Assembly: GCA_025617745.1 (NCBI GenBank)
Contig: CM046870.1
Coordinates: 21,991,501-22,055,500, forward strand
Length of the DNA stretch: 64,000 nucleotides
Source: Heliocidaris erythrogramma
Lineage: Eukaryota; Echinodermata; Echinoidea; Camarodonta; Echinometridae
Reading direction: 5' to 3'
The translations under genes were made by a program, and so were the position numbers. A model generated the notes under the pieces. That model worked only from the letters and a program-made list of their open reading frames with translations. It made no database searches and was not told where the DNA came from. Below are positions 1 to 8,799 of the stretch, piece by piece (positions within the stretch are counted from its first letter, which is position 1; each line of letters starts with the position of its first letter).

Positions 1-239
1 GCCAATCAGGAGACATTATTCTTATAATCTTGTTACCCTAGCTTATCAGCGAACCATAACATAAGCTAATCAGTACCAAATTTACTGAAATACTACTAAC
101 TTTTATAACATTTAACCAGTAAGACTCCAGTATTCTGATCAAACTTATAAAAATACAGGTCTAAAGAGACTGCTACCATATAATAATTGCAACGTTCCTT
201 CAACACACATGCACTCCAAAGTATTGTAAGATGATTTAC

Positions 240-329
240 CTGATCGGCCACATAGACCTTCTGCTTTCCGTACACCTTCTCTGTAATCTTGCCATCTTTG
301 GCTAGGTCTTCAAGACACCTCACTATGAG
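240..329 (-). CDS. PSMC3IP: PSMC3IP (HOP2) coding exon 3, gene continues off the left edge
   Basis: HOP2 pairs with MND1 and stimulates the DMC1/RAD51 recombinases during meiotic strand exchange in the nucleus. This 90-bp exon encodes 30 residues containing EDLAKDGKI and VYGKQKVYVADQ, which match the winged-helix region of animal HOP2 (LEQLAQQGKI...YGKQKIYFADQ in mammals, from memory). Reading on the minus strand, it is bounded by a pyrimidine-rich acceptor ending CAG before CTC (329) and a donor CAG|GTAAAT after 240. Both junctions are phase 0. It follows exon 2 (44580-44674) in frame with no residue gained or lost relative to the family, so exon 3 is joined across a 44-kb intron. Later exons, for the coiled coil and C-terminus, lie outside the window. 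Confidence 0.9.
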
Positions 330-478
330 CTGGTAGGAGAAAGGATGAAAGCGAAAAATAAAAATACCGGGTAAGCTCCAGATTAACAATCTAAAGACAA
401 AGTGATATGGAGAAAGGTCAGATGATATAGGAAAAGGAAATAAAATGGGTAAACAGAGAGGAAGAGACAAATATGTTA

Positions 479-1299
479 AGGCCCGGTCACACAGCCCTCC
501 GCGGGCGTATCGCGGGTAAAATTTCGCGATTTTTTTTTTGCCCGCGGTTGCCCGCGGTGGAAAATGTGCAAAATTGGCTTACCCGCGGTTTACCCGTGGT
601 ATGCCCGCGGAACAGACGCCGGCGACTGTTCCGCGTCCTTATCGCGGGTGAAGCGCGGCTGAAGCGCGGCGGTACCGCGGCCTACCACGGGTATAAATAT
701 AATAAATAAAATGTAGAAATCATAACCGCTCAAGACACAGTCCTGTGAAGATCAAGATTTCAAGCTATGGCAAATCGCGCTTTATATATACCTAAAATCA
801 GACGTTGTACGGACGCGATTAGGCCGGTATTGGGCCGCGCTGTATACGCGGAGAAAGGCGTTTGTCCGTGCTTACACGCGGTACACACGCTAATGCACGT
901 GATAACAACGCGGTACAGACGCGGAACAAACGTGCTATGACCGTGCTCCACCCGCGATTACCCGCTAAAATTTCGCGTCCTACCGCGTGTAACCACGTCT
1001 TAACCGCGGCCGTAGCACGTCCTAGCACGTTCGTTCCGCGTCTGTACCGCGTCTTTACCGCGTGTGTACCACGTGTGCCGCCCGCGGTTACCCGCGGTCT
1101 AAATTTTTGAGCAGCGCAAAACTTTTTCGCGCGGCCAACCGCGTGTGAATTTCTTACCGCATGTAACGACGGGTAAAGTACGGCTGTATCGCGTCTTTAT
1201 CGCGACCTCAAAGCGTCCAACAGCGTCTGCTTCACGGGCAGAAATTTTTGGCCGTGATTCGGCCGCGATACGCCCGCGGAGGGCTGTGTGACCGGGCCT
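479..1299. mobile_element. GC-rich non-autonomous TIR transposon with TTA target duplication
   Basis: Ends are near-perfect inverted repeats of about 38 bp beginning AGGCCCGGTCACACAGCC and ending in its complement. TTA flanks both sides (476-478 and 1300-1302), as expected for the TWA duplication of PIF/Harbinger-type elements; the superfamily is inferred. The 821-bp interior is strikingly CpG-rich in an AT-rich setting. It is built from dozens of degenerate copies of a 9-11-bp word of the type ACCGCGGTTA in both orientations. The short open frames in it are by-products of this repetition, and no transposase is visible. Confidence 0.85.
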
Positions 1300-1529
1300 T
1301 TAGCTACAATAGGAGGGTAGAATGAAGAGTTCAGAAGTGAACACGAAAGGTTTTTTTTTTTAAATTTACTTGCAAATACGCATCCTTCAAATACGCATCA
1401 GTTCTAATTCATACAAAATTTGTGAAATGTCGACGAATTTCTGAAAACAATTTTTACCCAATGAAAATGGTATGAGAGGCTTCCTACTTTTGACATTCTT
1501 GAATGAAGTTTGACCATGTTGTTTACATA

Positions 1530-2330
1530 TACATTTTTAATAGCAACCACGATATCCCTCCTAAGATACTGACCTCCCATTCTCTAAGGGACCACAAAAC
1601 AACACCTTTCCTTCATGACAGTCTCCCAGGTGACCAAGCTATCGCTAGGCAATGGCTTGGTCAGGGAAATAACCAATTAGAATTTCAGGTTTTATACAAA
1701 TCTGCATACATCATTATGCATATTTTAACGATGTGTATGTTTACATAGCAACCATATTAATCCTTCTAGGCTAGTTACTCCTCCCATTGTCTCCGGAACT
1801 GACCACAAAGCAACACCTTTCCTTCATGACAGCCTCCCAAGTGACCAAGCTCTATCGCTAGGCAATGGCTTGGTCAGGAAAATAACCAAGTAGAATTTCA
1901 GTTTTCATACAAATACATTATGCATATTTTAACATGTATGTTTATATAGCAACCATATTAATCCTTCTAGGCTACAATTACTCCTCCCATACTTGCAGAA
2001 ACTGACCACAAAACAACACTTTTCCTAAATGACAGTCTCCCATGTGACCAAGCTTGAAGGCTAGGCAATTTCTTGTTCATGAAATTAACGCTATGATTTC
2101 ATTTAAAAAAGAAATAAATCTACATTATGTATATTATTTACTATACATGTTTGTTTACATAGCAACACAACAACTCCTCCTAGGTTACAGTACTCCTCCC
2201 AGGTTACAGTACTCCTCCCATAATCTCAAAGGAACTGACCACAAACCAACACCTTTCCTTCATGACAGTCTCCCATATGACAGAGGTCTAATGGTGAGGT
2301 AATGCCTTGTCCAGGAAATTAACCAATTAT
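1530..2330. repeat. Tandem array, about 4 units of about 200 bp
   Basis: Four diverged head-to-tail copies share the blocks CACCTTTCCTTCATGACAG, TCCCAGGTGACCAAGCT and GGCAATGGCTTGGTCAGG, at spacings of about 200 bp (around 1600, 1815, 2020 and 2260). The last unit also has an internal duplication of CTCCTCCCAGGTTACAGTA. No coding capacity is conserved between units. The following 2330-2599 is unremarkable non-coding DNA. Confidence 0.8.
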
Positions 2331-2642
2331 AATTAGCAACAAGGGCCTATACATCTGGATCACCATGTGGGGGTCAGTTAACACTGCTTCAAGACATGAA
2401 CCTTTGAAGCCACTGCATCCACAAGCATAAGACAATTGGGATGACTATATGGTGGCAACTCCAGCCTGACCACCATGCACTGCCAAAAAAAGGGCAGTTT
2501 CCACAGATGGGACAGAATATGTGTAGGGTTTCCAAGCCTGAAATTCACCTTGCACACTTGGTGATACTGAAGTATTGTAAAATTACTACTTCATCAAACC
2601 AGTAAAATCAGAATTGATTTTATTATTTGCTAGATAAATCTA

Positions 2643-2779
2643 TGTACCTACCTATTTGCTAGTCTTCCGACTACGCAAGCCATTCGAGTAATTAAAGTCA
2701 TGACAGTGCATATACCCCCCTAGGATCACGCCTTCCTCTGTGCACGTACGCATGACGCGCGCACACAATCCTCCTCTTT
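2643..2779. repeat. DIRS inverted terminal repeat (3' side of element)
   Basis: It is the inverted counterpart of 8645-8783. Blocks such as CTTCCGACTACGCAAGCC, ACCCCCCTAGGATCACG and GCACACAATCCTCCTC all occur as reverse complements at the other end. Outside the shared core the two termini differ, as in other DIRS elements with unequal terminal extensions. Confidence 0.9.
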
Positions 2780-2839
2780 ACGAGCAGCCTCAGACAAACT
2801 TTGACATGTTGCTAGGCAAGGAGTGGGGTAGGAGGGTGG

Positions 2840-2938
2840 GACATAGGTAGGTACATAGATTTATCTAGCAAATAATAAAATCAATTCTGATTTTACTGAT
2901 TTACTACAATAAATCAATGTACCTACCTATTTGCTAGA
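2840..2938. repeat. DIRS internal complementary region (ICR)
   Basis: 2840-2898 is the reverse complement of the left terminus (2600-2655). It is followed without a gap by the reverse complement of the right terminus (8760-8799). In DIRS1 such a region is thought to template joining of the two ends into a circular replication intermediate (family knowledge). Here it is intact and adjoins the recombinase 3' end at 2980. Confidence 0.88.
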
Positions 2939-2979
2939 CCAGCACAGATTCAAATGGGGGGCATGTCCCAAGAGGAAGG

Positions 2980-3990
2980 TCAACAGGAACCCAAGGATGA
3001 CGTTGCAGCTTGCAACGTCTTGTTAGAAAAAGACTCTTCAGACAGAACATCTTTTAAATAAAAAGATGTGAAGGACGTGGAGGAGCGCCAGTAGGCTGCC
3101 CTCATAATGTCCACTAGGGGCACCCCTTGGAAAAGAGCCCAAGAGGCACTGATGCCCCTGGTATCGGGAGCACGGGGCTTCCCATCACTCAATAGGGCCT
3201 CCGGCCCAGCTGCCTGGATCGCTTCGACTATCCATCTAGAAATGGATTCTCTGGAAGCGGGGGAAAAGGGCTTTCGAGTGATGACAAAAAGCTGATCACT
3301 CTTACGAAGAGTCTTAGTCCTATCTAAATACCATTTCAAGGCCCTCACCGGACACCAGACCTTATCCTCCTGCACCGAGGAATGGTCCGACAGCGGTCTA
3401 AGAAAAATCTCAACTGGACCAGAGGAAGCAGTCTGATTTTTGGCAATAAAGGAGGGCTTGGGTATAGGTCGCACACCATGGTTTTCCCAACGGATGTGAC
3501 CCGGTGTTATACACAGAGCATGAAGAGTACTCCTCTTCTGTGCCGAAGCAATAGCGACTAAAAATAGCGTCTTGACCGTTAATGGTGAAAGGACGCTTTA
3601 CCCAAAGGTTCAAAAGGTGGCTTCGCAAGCACGTCAAGGACCTTGGGTAGACTCCAAGAAGGAGTCAGGCTACGAGTTGATGGACGCTGCAAGAAGAACG
3701 AGCGAGTCAACCTAGCCAAAAGAGGGGAGTTGGAGACTCCCGAACCATCAGCAAAACCAACGTGGACGGCGGCAATAGCCGAACGATAGCCACGTATGGT
3801 TGAAATCGATCTACCCTTATCGAAAAGGGAGATCAAAAAATCGGCAATAACACCAATAGGGGCTTCACGTGGCGAGACATCCCTGATTCTCGCACCAAGA
3901 AAAGAAGGCCCCTAGACGAGAGTTGTAGAGATCTCTGGTGGAGTCTCTACGGATTCTCATTACAAACTGGGAGGCCCTTTCGGAGAGCCC
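2980..3990 (-). pseudogene. DIRS tyrosine recombinase, two frameshifts
   Basis: The gene encodes a phage-integrase-type tyrosine recombinase that would insert the circular cDNA. The N-terminal core-binding part (STRDLYNSRLGAFFSW) lies just above 3865 in a frame overlapping the end of the RT gene. The next block (ISTIRGYRSAIAAVH) lies in 3579-3836, and the catalytic C-terminal part in 2980-3590. The last block shows the DTRGISAS arginine box and the AAYWRSS...FYL segment with the presumed catalytic tyrosine. The three blocks are collinear with the family but sit in different frames. One shift lies near 3865 and one near 3590, so the enzyme is broken in this copy. The start within the overlap is uncertain. 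Confidence 0.82.
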
Positions 3991-5891
3991 CGAATTTCTG
4001 GCGTCTTCCCCAACAACGGCCAGGCAGTCAAGTGGAGGACCGCTGGGCGTTGATGAACAATCCCCGAGAGGGGTTGAATTATCAAATCCTCCCTGAGAGG
4101 AAGGGGAAACGGCTGGCCGGCCAGGAGACTCAGCAGGTCTGGAAACCAATGTCTCGCTGGCCAATGTGGGGCTATCAACAAGAGCCAAGCCCTGTCCTCC
4201 TTGACCTTCCTCAAGACCTGAGGGATCAGAGGAATGGGGGGAAAAGCGTACCCCTGGATAGCTCCCCAATGGAGGGAAAAGGCATCCATCGCCCACGCCT
4301 CCTGATCCCGAACCCGCGAGCAATACCTCGGGAGTCGGTGATTGAGGGTGGAGGCGAACAGATCGATCTCCAGAGGACCCCACACCTCTTGGAGAAGAGC
4401 AAACACCTCCGGATGAAGAGTCCACTCTGACGGGAGGCATTTGCCCCGCGACAGAAAATCCGCGATCAGATTTTCCTGACCGGGAATGTAGGAGGCTACC
4501 GGAATAATGTTCATAGACCGGCACCACCTCCACAACTGGGCAGCTAAGGTGTTCAGAGAGGAAGACCGAGTGCCGCCTTGGCGATTGATATAGGCAGCTA
4601 CTGTGACATTGTCCGTAAGAACGAGTACAGTGCGACCAACAAGACCGGGCCTGAAATGATGAAGAGACAGGCTGACCGTCATCATTTCCAAAACATTGAC
4701 ATGGGGCATAACTCTCAAGTGAGACCAGTCCCCTGAAATCATCTCGCCCCGGCAATGACCGCCCCAACCGAGAAGGGAGGCGTCTGTCGCCAGAGAAACT
4801 GACGGAAGAGGGGAACAGAGAGGCTTGCCTTGGGCAAGAAACGAACTGTTCGACCAGGGGGCGAGAAGGAGCTTGATATCTCTTGGGAGTGGAATCCACC
4901 CCAAAGGAGAATCTTTGCCCGGTCTGAAAAGCTTGAGGAGGTGCCTCTGAAAGGGCCTCATCAACAGCCTGCAGTCTGGTAAGACGTCGACTAGACTGGC
5001 CAGATAGCCCAGGAATTGAAGCCATTGTCTGGCTCTGACCCTGCGGGCTACTCGCAATGACCGTGCGGTCATGGTGATAGTCCGAATTCTGTCCCGACTG
5101 GGGCGGGCAAGCTGATTCGGGATATCTATCTCCGCACCCAAGTACACCGGGGTACGTGTGGGAGATAATTCCGATTTTTCCCAGTTTATCAGAAAGCCTA
5201 AGTCTTGCGTTAGTCGCAGTAAAAGGCATAACTGATCCAACAGGAGGGACTCTGAGTTTGCAACTAGGAGCCAATCGTCTAGATAGACGAATAATCGGAG
5301 GCCGCGATTCCGTAGAAACGCGGCCAGGGCCGACACTATTCGGGTAAAGACTCGAGGGGCCGGCCTCAGCCCAAAGGGCAGGGCACGAAATCGAAACGTT
5401 TCGCCCTGGAACGCGAATCCCAGCAAATTTCTCGACAGAGAGTGAATGGGAATGTGAAAGTACGCGTCTTTGAGATCGAGGGAGATCGCAAGGTCGTCCC
5501 GTTTGATCAAGGGCAGAATAGATGCCAAGGTCTCCATGCGAAAATGCACTGGAGGTATAAACCTGTTGATTCTTTTCATGTTTAGAATCATTCGTAAACT
5601 TCCCGAGCGCTTGGGAATGACAAAAATTGGGGAGAGACAGAGATGAGGATGATCTCTCGCCCTCTCTACAGCGCCCTTTCCCAGCAGTGTGGCGATCTCT
5701 GAGGAGATGTGCTGCTGGAAAAGGGCTGACATTTGAGGCGGGCGGATTCTGATGGCGCCGTTTGGAATCGGCTTTATCAGATCTATGTAAAAGCCGTCGC
5801 GCACGACGGATAGTACGAAGGCGTCGCCGGAGATTGCCTCCCAAACTGGGAGGAATCTCTGGAGCCGCCCGCCTACACTGTCCACAAGCAC
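3960..5891 (-). CDS. DIRS reverse transcriptase / RNase H / methyltransferase-like polyprotein
   Basis: This is a 643-residue open frame. Residues about 60-290 are a reverse transcriptase with SLDLKDAYFHIPI and the catalytic box FVYLDD (Y at about residue 202). Residues about 360-460 are RNase H, with ATDAS, LTDN and the DFLSRG end. Residues about 505-600 carry the EIDLFAS...DAFSLHW...AFPPIPLI block, often annotated in DIRS elements as a DAM-like N6-methyltransferase. The product would copy element RNA into cDNA. The start at 5891 overlaps the gag-like frame by about 18 nt, and the 3' end overlaps the recombinase, both usual for DIRS. No in-frame stop interrupts it. A 659-codon opposite-phase frame over the same DNA (3865-5844) is a shadow apart from its last part, which is recombinase. 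Confidence 0.9.
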   Translation of the reverse strand: MLVDSVGGRLQRFLPVWEAISGDAFVLSVVRDGFYIDLIKPIPNGAIRIRPPQMSALFQQHISSEIATLLGKGAVERARDHPHLCLSPIFVIPKRSGSLRMILNMKRINRFIPPVHFRMETLASILPLIKRDDLAISLDLKDAYFHIPIHSLSRNLLGFAFQGETFRFRALPFGLRPAPRVFTRIVSALAAFLRNRGLRLFVYLDDWLLVANSESLLLDQLCLLLRLTQDLGFLINWEKSELSPTRTPVYLGAEIDIPNQLARPSRDRIRTITMTARSLRVARRVRARQWLQFLGYLASLVDVLPDCRLLMRPFQRHLLKLFRPGKDSPLGWIPLPRDIKLLLAPWSNSSFLAQGKPLCSPLPSVSLATDASLLGWGGHCRGEMISGDWSHLRVMPHVNVLEMMTVSLSLHHFRPGLVGRTVLVLTDNVTVAAYINRQGGTRSSSLNTLAAQLWRWCRSMNIIPVASYIPGQENLIADFLSRGKCLPSEWTLHPEVFALLQEVWGPLEIDLFASTLNHRLPRYCSRVRDQEAWAMDAFSLHWGAIQGYAFPPIPLIPQVLRKVKEDRAWLLLIAPHWPARHWFPDLLSLLAGQPFPLPLREDLIIQPLSGIVHQRPAVLHLTAWPLLGKTPEIRGSPKGPPSL

Positions 5892-7099
5892 CCGAGGTAA
5901 GGTATCAAAAGGCCGACTTGGGCCTGACCGGGGCCCTTGGCGGCGGTCTTACGCCCCCCTCTTCCTCTCGCCGAGCCTCTACCACGGTTGCCCAGGGTAG
6001 GGGTCTCAACCCGAGGGATAGTCACAGTCACTCGACGATTTGAGCGGTTAGCGCCTGTCGAGACCGACTTAGACTTCGGAAAGGACCGAGCAGGCTGAGT
6101 GGGCAGGAATTGTCTGGCCATCTCCTTTGCCTGTTTGCGACCCTCTATCTCTTTGAGGAAGACCTCGTTAAACTGGCCCCCAAAGAGTTTGGGATGAGAG
6201 GAAGGGATACCCCGCAAGAGAGGCGGGATGTCTTTCTCTAGCACTCCCAGTGTGGAGAGCGCCAACTTGCGGCGTTGATGCATAATGTCAATCGCCGCTG
6301 ATGAGAGCTGAGACCACTGAAGTCCAGCTAACAAAAGCAGGAGTTCATCCAACAAATTGGAGTCCCCCTCGGTCACATTCAGTTCAACTGACCTGGCCCG
6401 AAGGCGTAACAGTGAACCCAGGTACGCCGAAAGCTTTAAGCCCGAACTGACTTTGGTTTCAAAGTTCACTAGGGGCTTCTCGGCGGATCTATAGGACTGA
6501 GACTTGAAATTGATATTCAAACATTGTCCCATACCCAAAATTTCCTGGGATAAACCCTTGGCTGAAAAGAAGCCCTGGGTATCATCCCGATAGAAAGAGA
6601 AGGCACTTTCAAAGGGAAGTCGGGTAGCCCGACCCGCATCGGAGAGTGCCTCCCTATCCCCATACTCCTGTTTGAAGTCCTCTGTAAGAGGAATACCAGG
6701 AGACGGGCCATGCTGTCTGAATAACAGCGATGGCTGATCACTGTCCGACTGGACTTGGGGAAAAATTTCTGGCATATACTTCTCTAACAGGGCCTTGGCA
6801 TCTGCCGCCATAGCCTGACAAGGCTGGGGGTCGTAGCCGGCCTGAGATTCTGAAACAGACGGGGTAGAAACCTGCGAGACAGAATCAAATTCGGGAGAAG
6901 TAGTCCGGTGGGTAAAATCCCATGGGGGTGGATATGACCATGGACCAGTGACAGACTCCTCCCCCGGCAGGGCTCCGAGAGCCGCAGGCACGGGAGGAGT
7001 AGGTCGAGATACCGCATTCGGACAAAATTGTCCCAGGTTCTCATGAATATCGGAGACCGGGAAAACACCGGGGTCCGACTCGGGAACATCCTCCATCAC
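5873..7099 (-). CDS. DIRS gag-like protein, C-terminal open segment
   Basis: This is a 408-codon open segment directly upstream of, and slightly overlapping, the RT gene. It is acidic and proline-rich at the start. A central helical stretch (FNEVFLKEIEGRKQAKEMARQF) follows, and it ends in a basic, RG-rich region (RGRGSARGRGG), consistent with a nucleic-acid-binding structural protein. The reading frame continues open upstream of the first methionine to about 7180, where it is separated by a frameshift from a lysine-rich block. The true protein therefore starts further upstream. Assignment as gag rests on position and composition, not on a recognised domain. Confidence 0.65.
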   Translation of the reverse strand: MMEDVPESDPGVFPVSDIHENLGQFCPNAVSRPTPPVPAALGALPGEESVTGPWSYPPPWDFTHRTTSPEFDSVSQVSTPSVSESQAGYDPQPCQAMAADAKALLEKYMPEIFPQVQSDSDQPSLLFRQHGPSPGIPLTEDFKQEYGDREALSDAGRATRLPFESAFSFYRDDTQGFFSAKGLSQEILGMGQCLNINFKSQSYRSAEKPLVNFETKVSSGLKLSAYLGSLLRLRARSVELNVTEGDSNLLDELLLLLAGLQWSQLSSAAIDIMHQRRKLALSTLGVLEKDIPPLLRGIPSSHPKLFGGQFNEVFLKEIEGRKQAKEMARQFLPTQPARSFPKSKSVSTGANRSNRRVTVTIPRVETPTLGNRGRGSARGRGGRKTAAKGPGQAQVGLLIPYLGCLWTV

Positions 7100-7172
7100 A
7101 GTGACAACTGACTGGGGAGAACCCTTCTCAATAGCCGGCAGCGTCGGGGGATTAGTATCCGAACCATGCCGC

Positions 7173-8181
7173 TCAGCAAAGAGTCAATAATCTGAGCAAC
7201 TCAGATTGAGAGTCGGGGGGAAGAGAGGGCTGAGCCTTCTTACCCGACTTGGGTTTATCCTTGGATTTACCCTTCTTGGCTTTAAGCTTCTTAGCGGGGG
7301 TGTGAGCCACCGTAATAGAAGGCCGTTTAGAAGCACGGGAAGTGTTAGGCTGCAGAGTAGAAGCCTCACTACCCAAATTGTCCGAGCCGGGCTCCCCAGT
7401 GGGGAGAAGCAATTCGGCCGCAACTCTAGGGACTGTGCTTCCCCGACCAGAGCCCCGATTCGCATCGACTGCCGGGGGTGGACGGGCTGCTGCATTGCAG
7501 CACTGCTGGGAAAAGCACCCGGAGCACTGACGTTGGTCAGTGGCTGGCGGGAACCAGCAGTCTTCCGCTGCGAGAACCTGCTCGAAGAGGAGGTCTTCTT
7601 AGCGGGATGCGGATTTGCGTTACCGGCTGTAATTCCCCCAGACACACCGACGGTGGTCGGATGTCGGGGGAAGCCAGTAACACTGGGTGAAATCTCGCTA
7701 GGCACCCCGACGGTGGTCGGGGGTCGGCAAGACCCAGTAACATCATTAGCTGACCGCTTAGCGGTCTTACCAGTTAATGCCCCCTCCAGGCTCCCGACGG
7801 TGGTCGGGGGTCGAGAGGACCCGGTAATACTAGCTACCGCCCCACCAACTGCACAGACGCGGTGGTCGTGAGTTGGAGGGAGCTAGAATTGCTAATGACG
7901 GGTGTTCGGTCCGAAGACTTATGAACACCTAACTTACCTATATAGCCTGTCTTGCTCGACGCTCCCGGTACAAAAATACCACAGCGAGCCGACAGACTGA
8001 CGCCCTTACCTCCCCTGACCATCGTGTTTGACTCGCTGTTAGGCGAGCGAAACACAGAGGTCTCCAACACACTCACTGAGCTGACGCCCTTATAAGTGAG
8101 AGTAGTGGAAGGGAGGGAAGAAGAATTGGAAGAGCACGGAGGCAACCAAGACCTCGATTGCTCTTCCTCCGAAGAACTCAT
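7173..8181 (-). pseudogene. DIRS gag-like N-terminal region, disrupted
   Basis: Coding-like fragments lie in three frames. The first is a start at 8181 (MSSSEEEQ..., serine-rich) that runs to a stop at 7834. A second fragment lies at 7184-7705. A third is a strongly basic stretch at 7173-7412 (TPAKKLKAKKGKSKDKPK), likely the nuclear-localising or nucleic-acid-binding part. At least two frame changes are needed to join them to the intact segment below 7099. An imperfect GACGGTGGTCGGGGGTCG minisatellite inside (7648-7870) may have caused some of the length changes. Confidence 0.55.
7648..7870. repeat. Imperfect minisatellite in the DIRS gag region
   Basis: The word CCGACGGTGGTCGGGGGTCG recurs at about 7646, 7706 and 7793, with a partial copy near 7858. 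Two copies are followed by GACCCAGTAAC-like sequence. Spacings are 60-90 bp, not multiples of one unit, so this is a decayed array. Confidence 0.6.
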
Positions 8182-8644
8182 TATCACCTGTAAGGAGATA
8201 TAAAAAGAGTCAAACAATAAACAATTGTAAAGAAAAGGGCGTACAAAGCGAGAGTGAAACGGAATGGAATTTTCCCGCGCAATGTGTGGAAAATTCCATT
8301 CACGCACTACGAACAAAAGAACACTCTCGTAAGGGTATATGCACACAACAGCCACACACACGAAACACCAACGAAACGTTACAGGGCTGAGCGCCCGGCA
8401 AAACGCCAAAGCGAATGCCCTGGGCTACTATACGAAAGAGGTGAAAAGTGAGGTATGAATTTAAGCTCAAATATCACCAAAATAAATACGTGACAGACAT
8501 AAACCGACACTAAACAGATATTAAACAAGTCTAGGACGGAAATATTGGCAAAAGTCACCCAAAAACGCGCTAAAAGAGTAGCAAACTCTGATTTTTTTGC
8601 GCAAGATAGTGACTTAGCTGCAACTCTTTATGCTGCGAGAAGGA

Positions 8645-8783
8645 AAGAGGAGGATTGTGTGCGCGCGTCATGCGTACGTGCACAGAGGAAGGCGTGATCC
8701 TAGGGGGGTATATGCACTGTCGTGACTTTAATTACTCGAATGGCTTGCGTAGTCGGAAGACTAGCAAATAGGTAGGTACATTG
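8645..8783. repeat. DIRS inverted terminal repeat (5' side of element)
   Basis: It is the reverse-complement partner of 2643-2779. It lies upstream of the gag-like region and is followed by the terminal extension to 8799, whose complement forms half of the internal complementary region. The element promoter would be expected here, but no motif was assigned. Confidence 0.88.
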
Positions 8784-8799
8784 ATTTATTGTAGTAAAT

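Larger units (their letters stand above)
2600..8799 (-). mobile_element. DIRS-type tyrosine-recombinase retrotransposon, nearly complete
   Basis: The 6.2-kb element reads on the minus strand as gag-like ORF, then RT/RNase H/methyltransferase-like ORF, then tyrosine recombinase, followed by an internal complementary region (2840-2938). It is bounded by inverted terminal repeats (8645-8783 and 2643-2779). This architecture is diagnostic of DIRS1-like elements, which integrate through a circular intermediate and leave no target duplication. The internal complementary region contains the complement of both termini fused together. That places the ends exactly: the left end starts CAGTAAAATC at 2600 and the right end finishes GTAGTAAAT at 8799. 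The RT frame is open over 643 codons, but gag and recombinase carry frameshifts, so this copy is probably not autonomous. Confidence 0.93.

Noticed and set aside
862-1110. Overlapping 60-82-codon frames in the CpG-rich element
   Set aside because: Produced by the repeated ACCGCGG words on both strands. There is no start context and no similarity.
4032-4430. A 132-codon plus-strand frame inside the DIRS element
   Set aside because: It is antisense to the RT/methyltransferase-like coding region with no motif of its own.
3865-5844. A 659-codon minus-strand frame overlapping the DIRS RT gene
   Set aside because: The neighbouring frame carries all RT and RNase H motifs. Only the last part of this one, near the recombinase N-terminus, is likely coding.
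7206-7871. A 221-codon plus-strand frame antisense to the DIRS gag region
   Set aside because: It arises from the GGTCGGGGG minisatellite and the antisense of coding-like sequence, with no recognisable protein.
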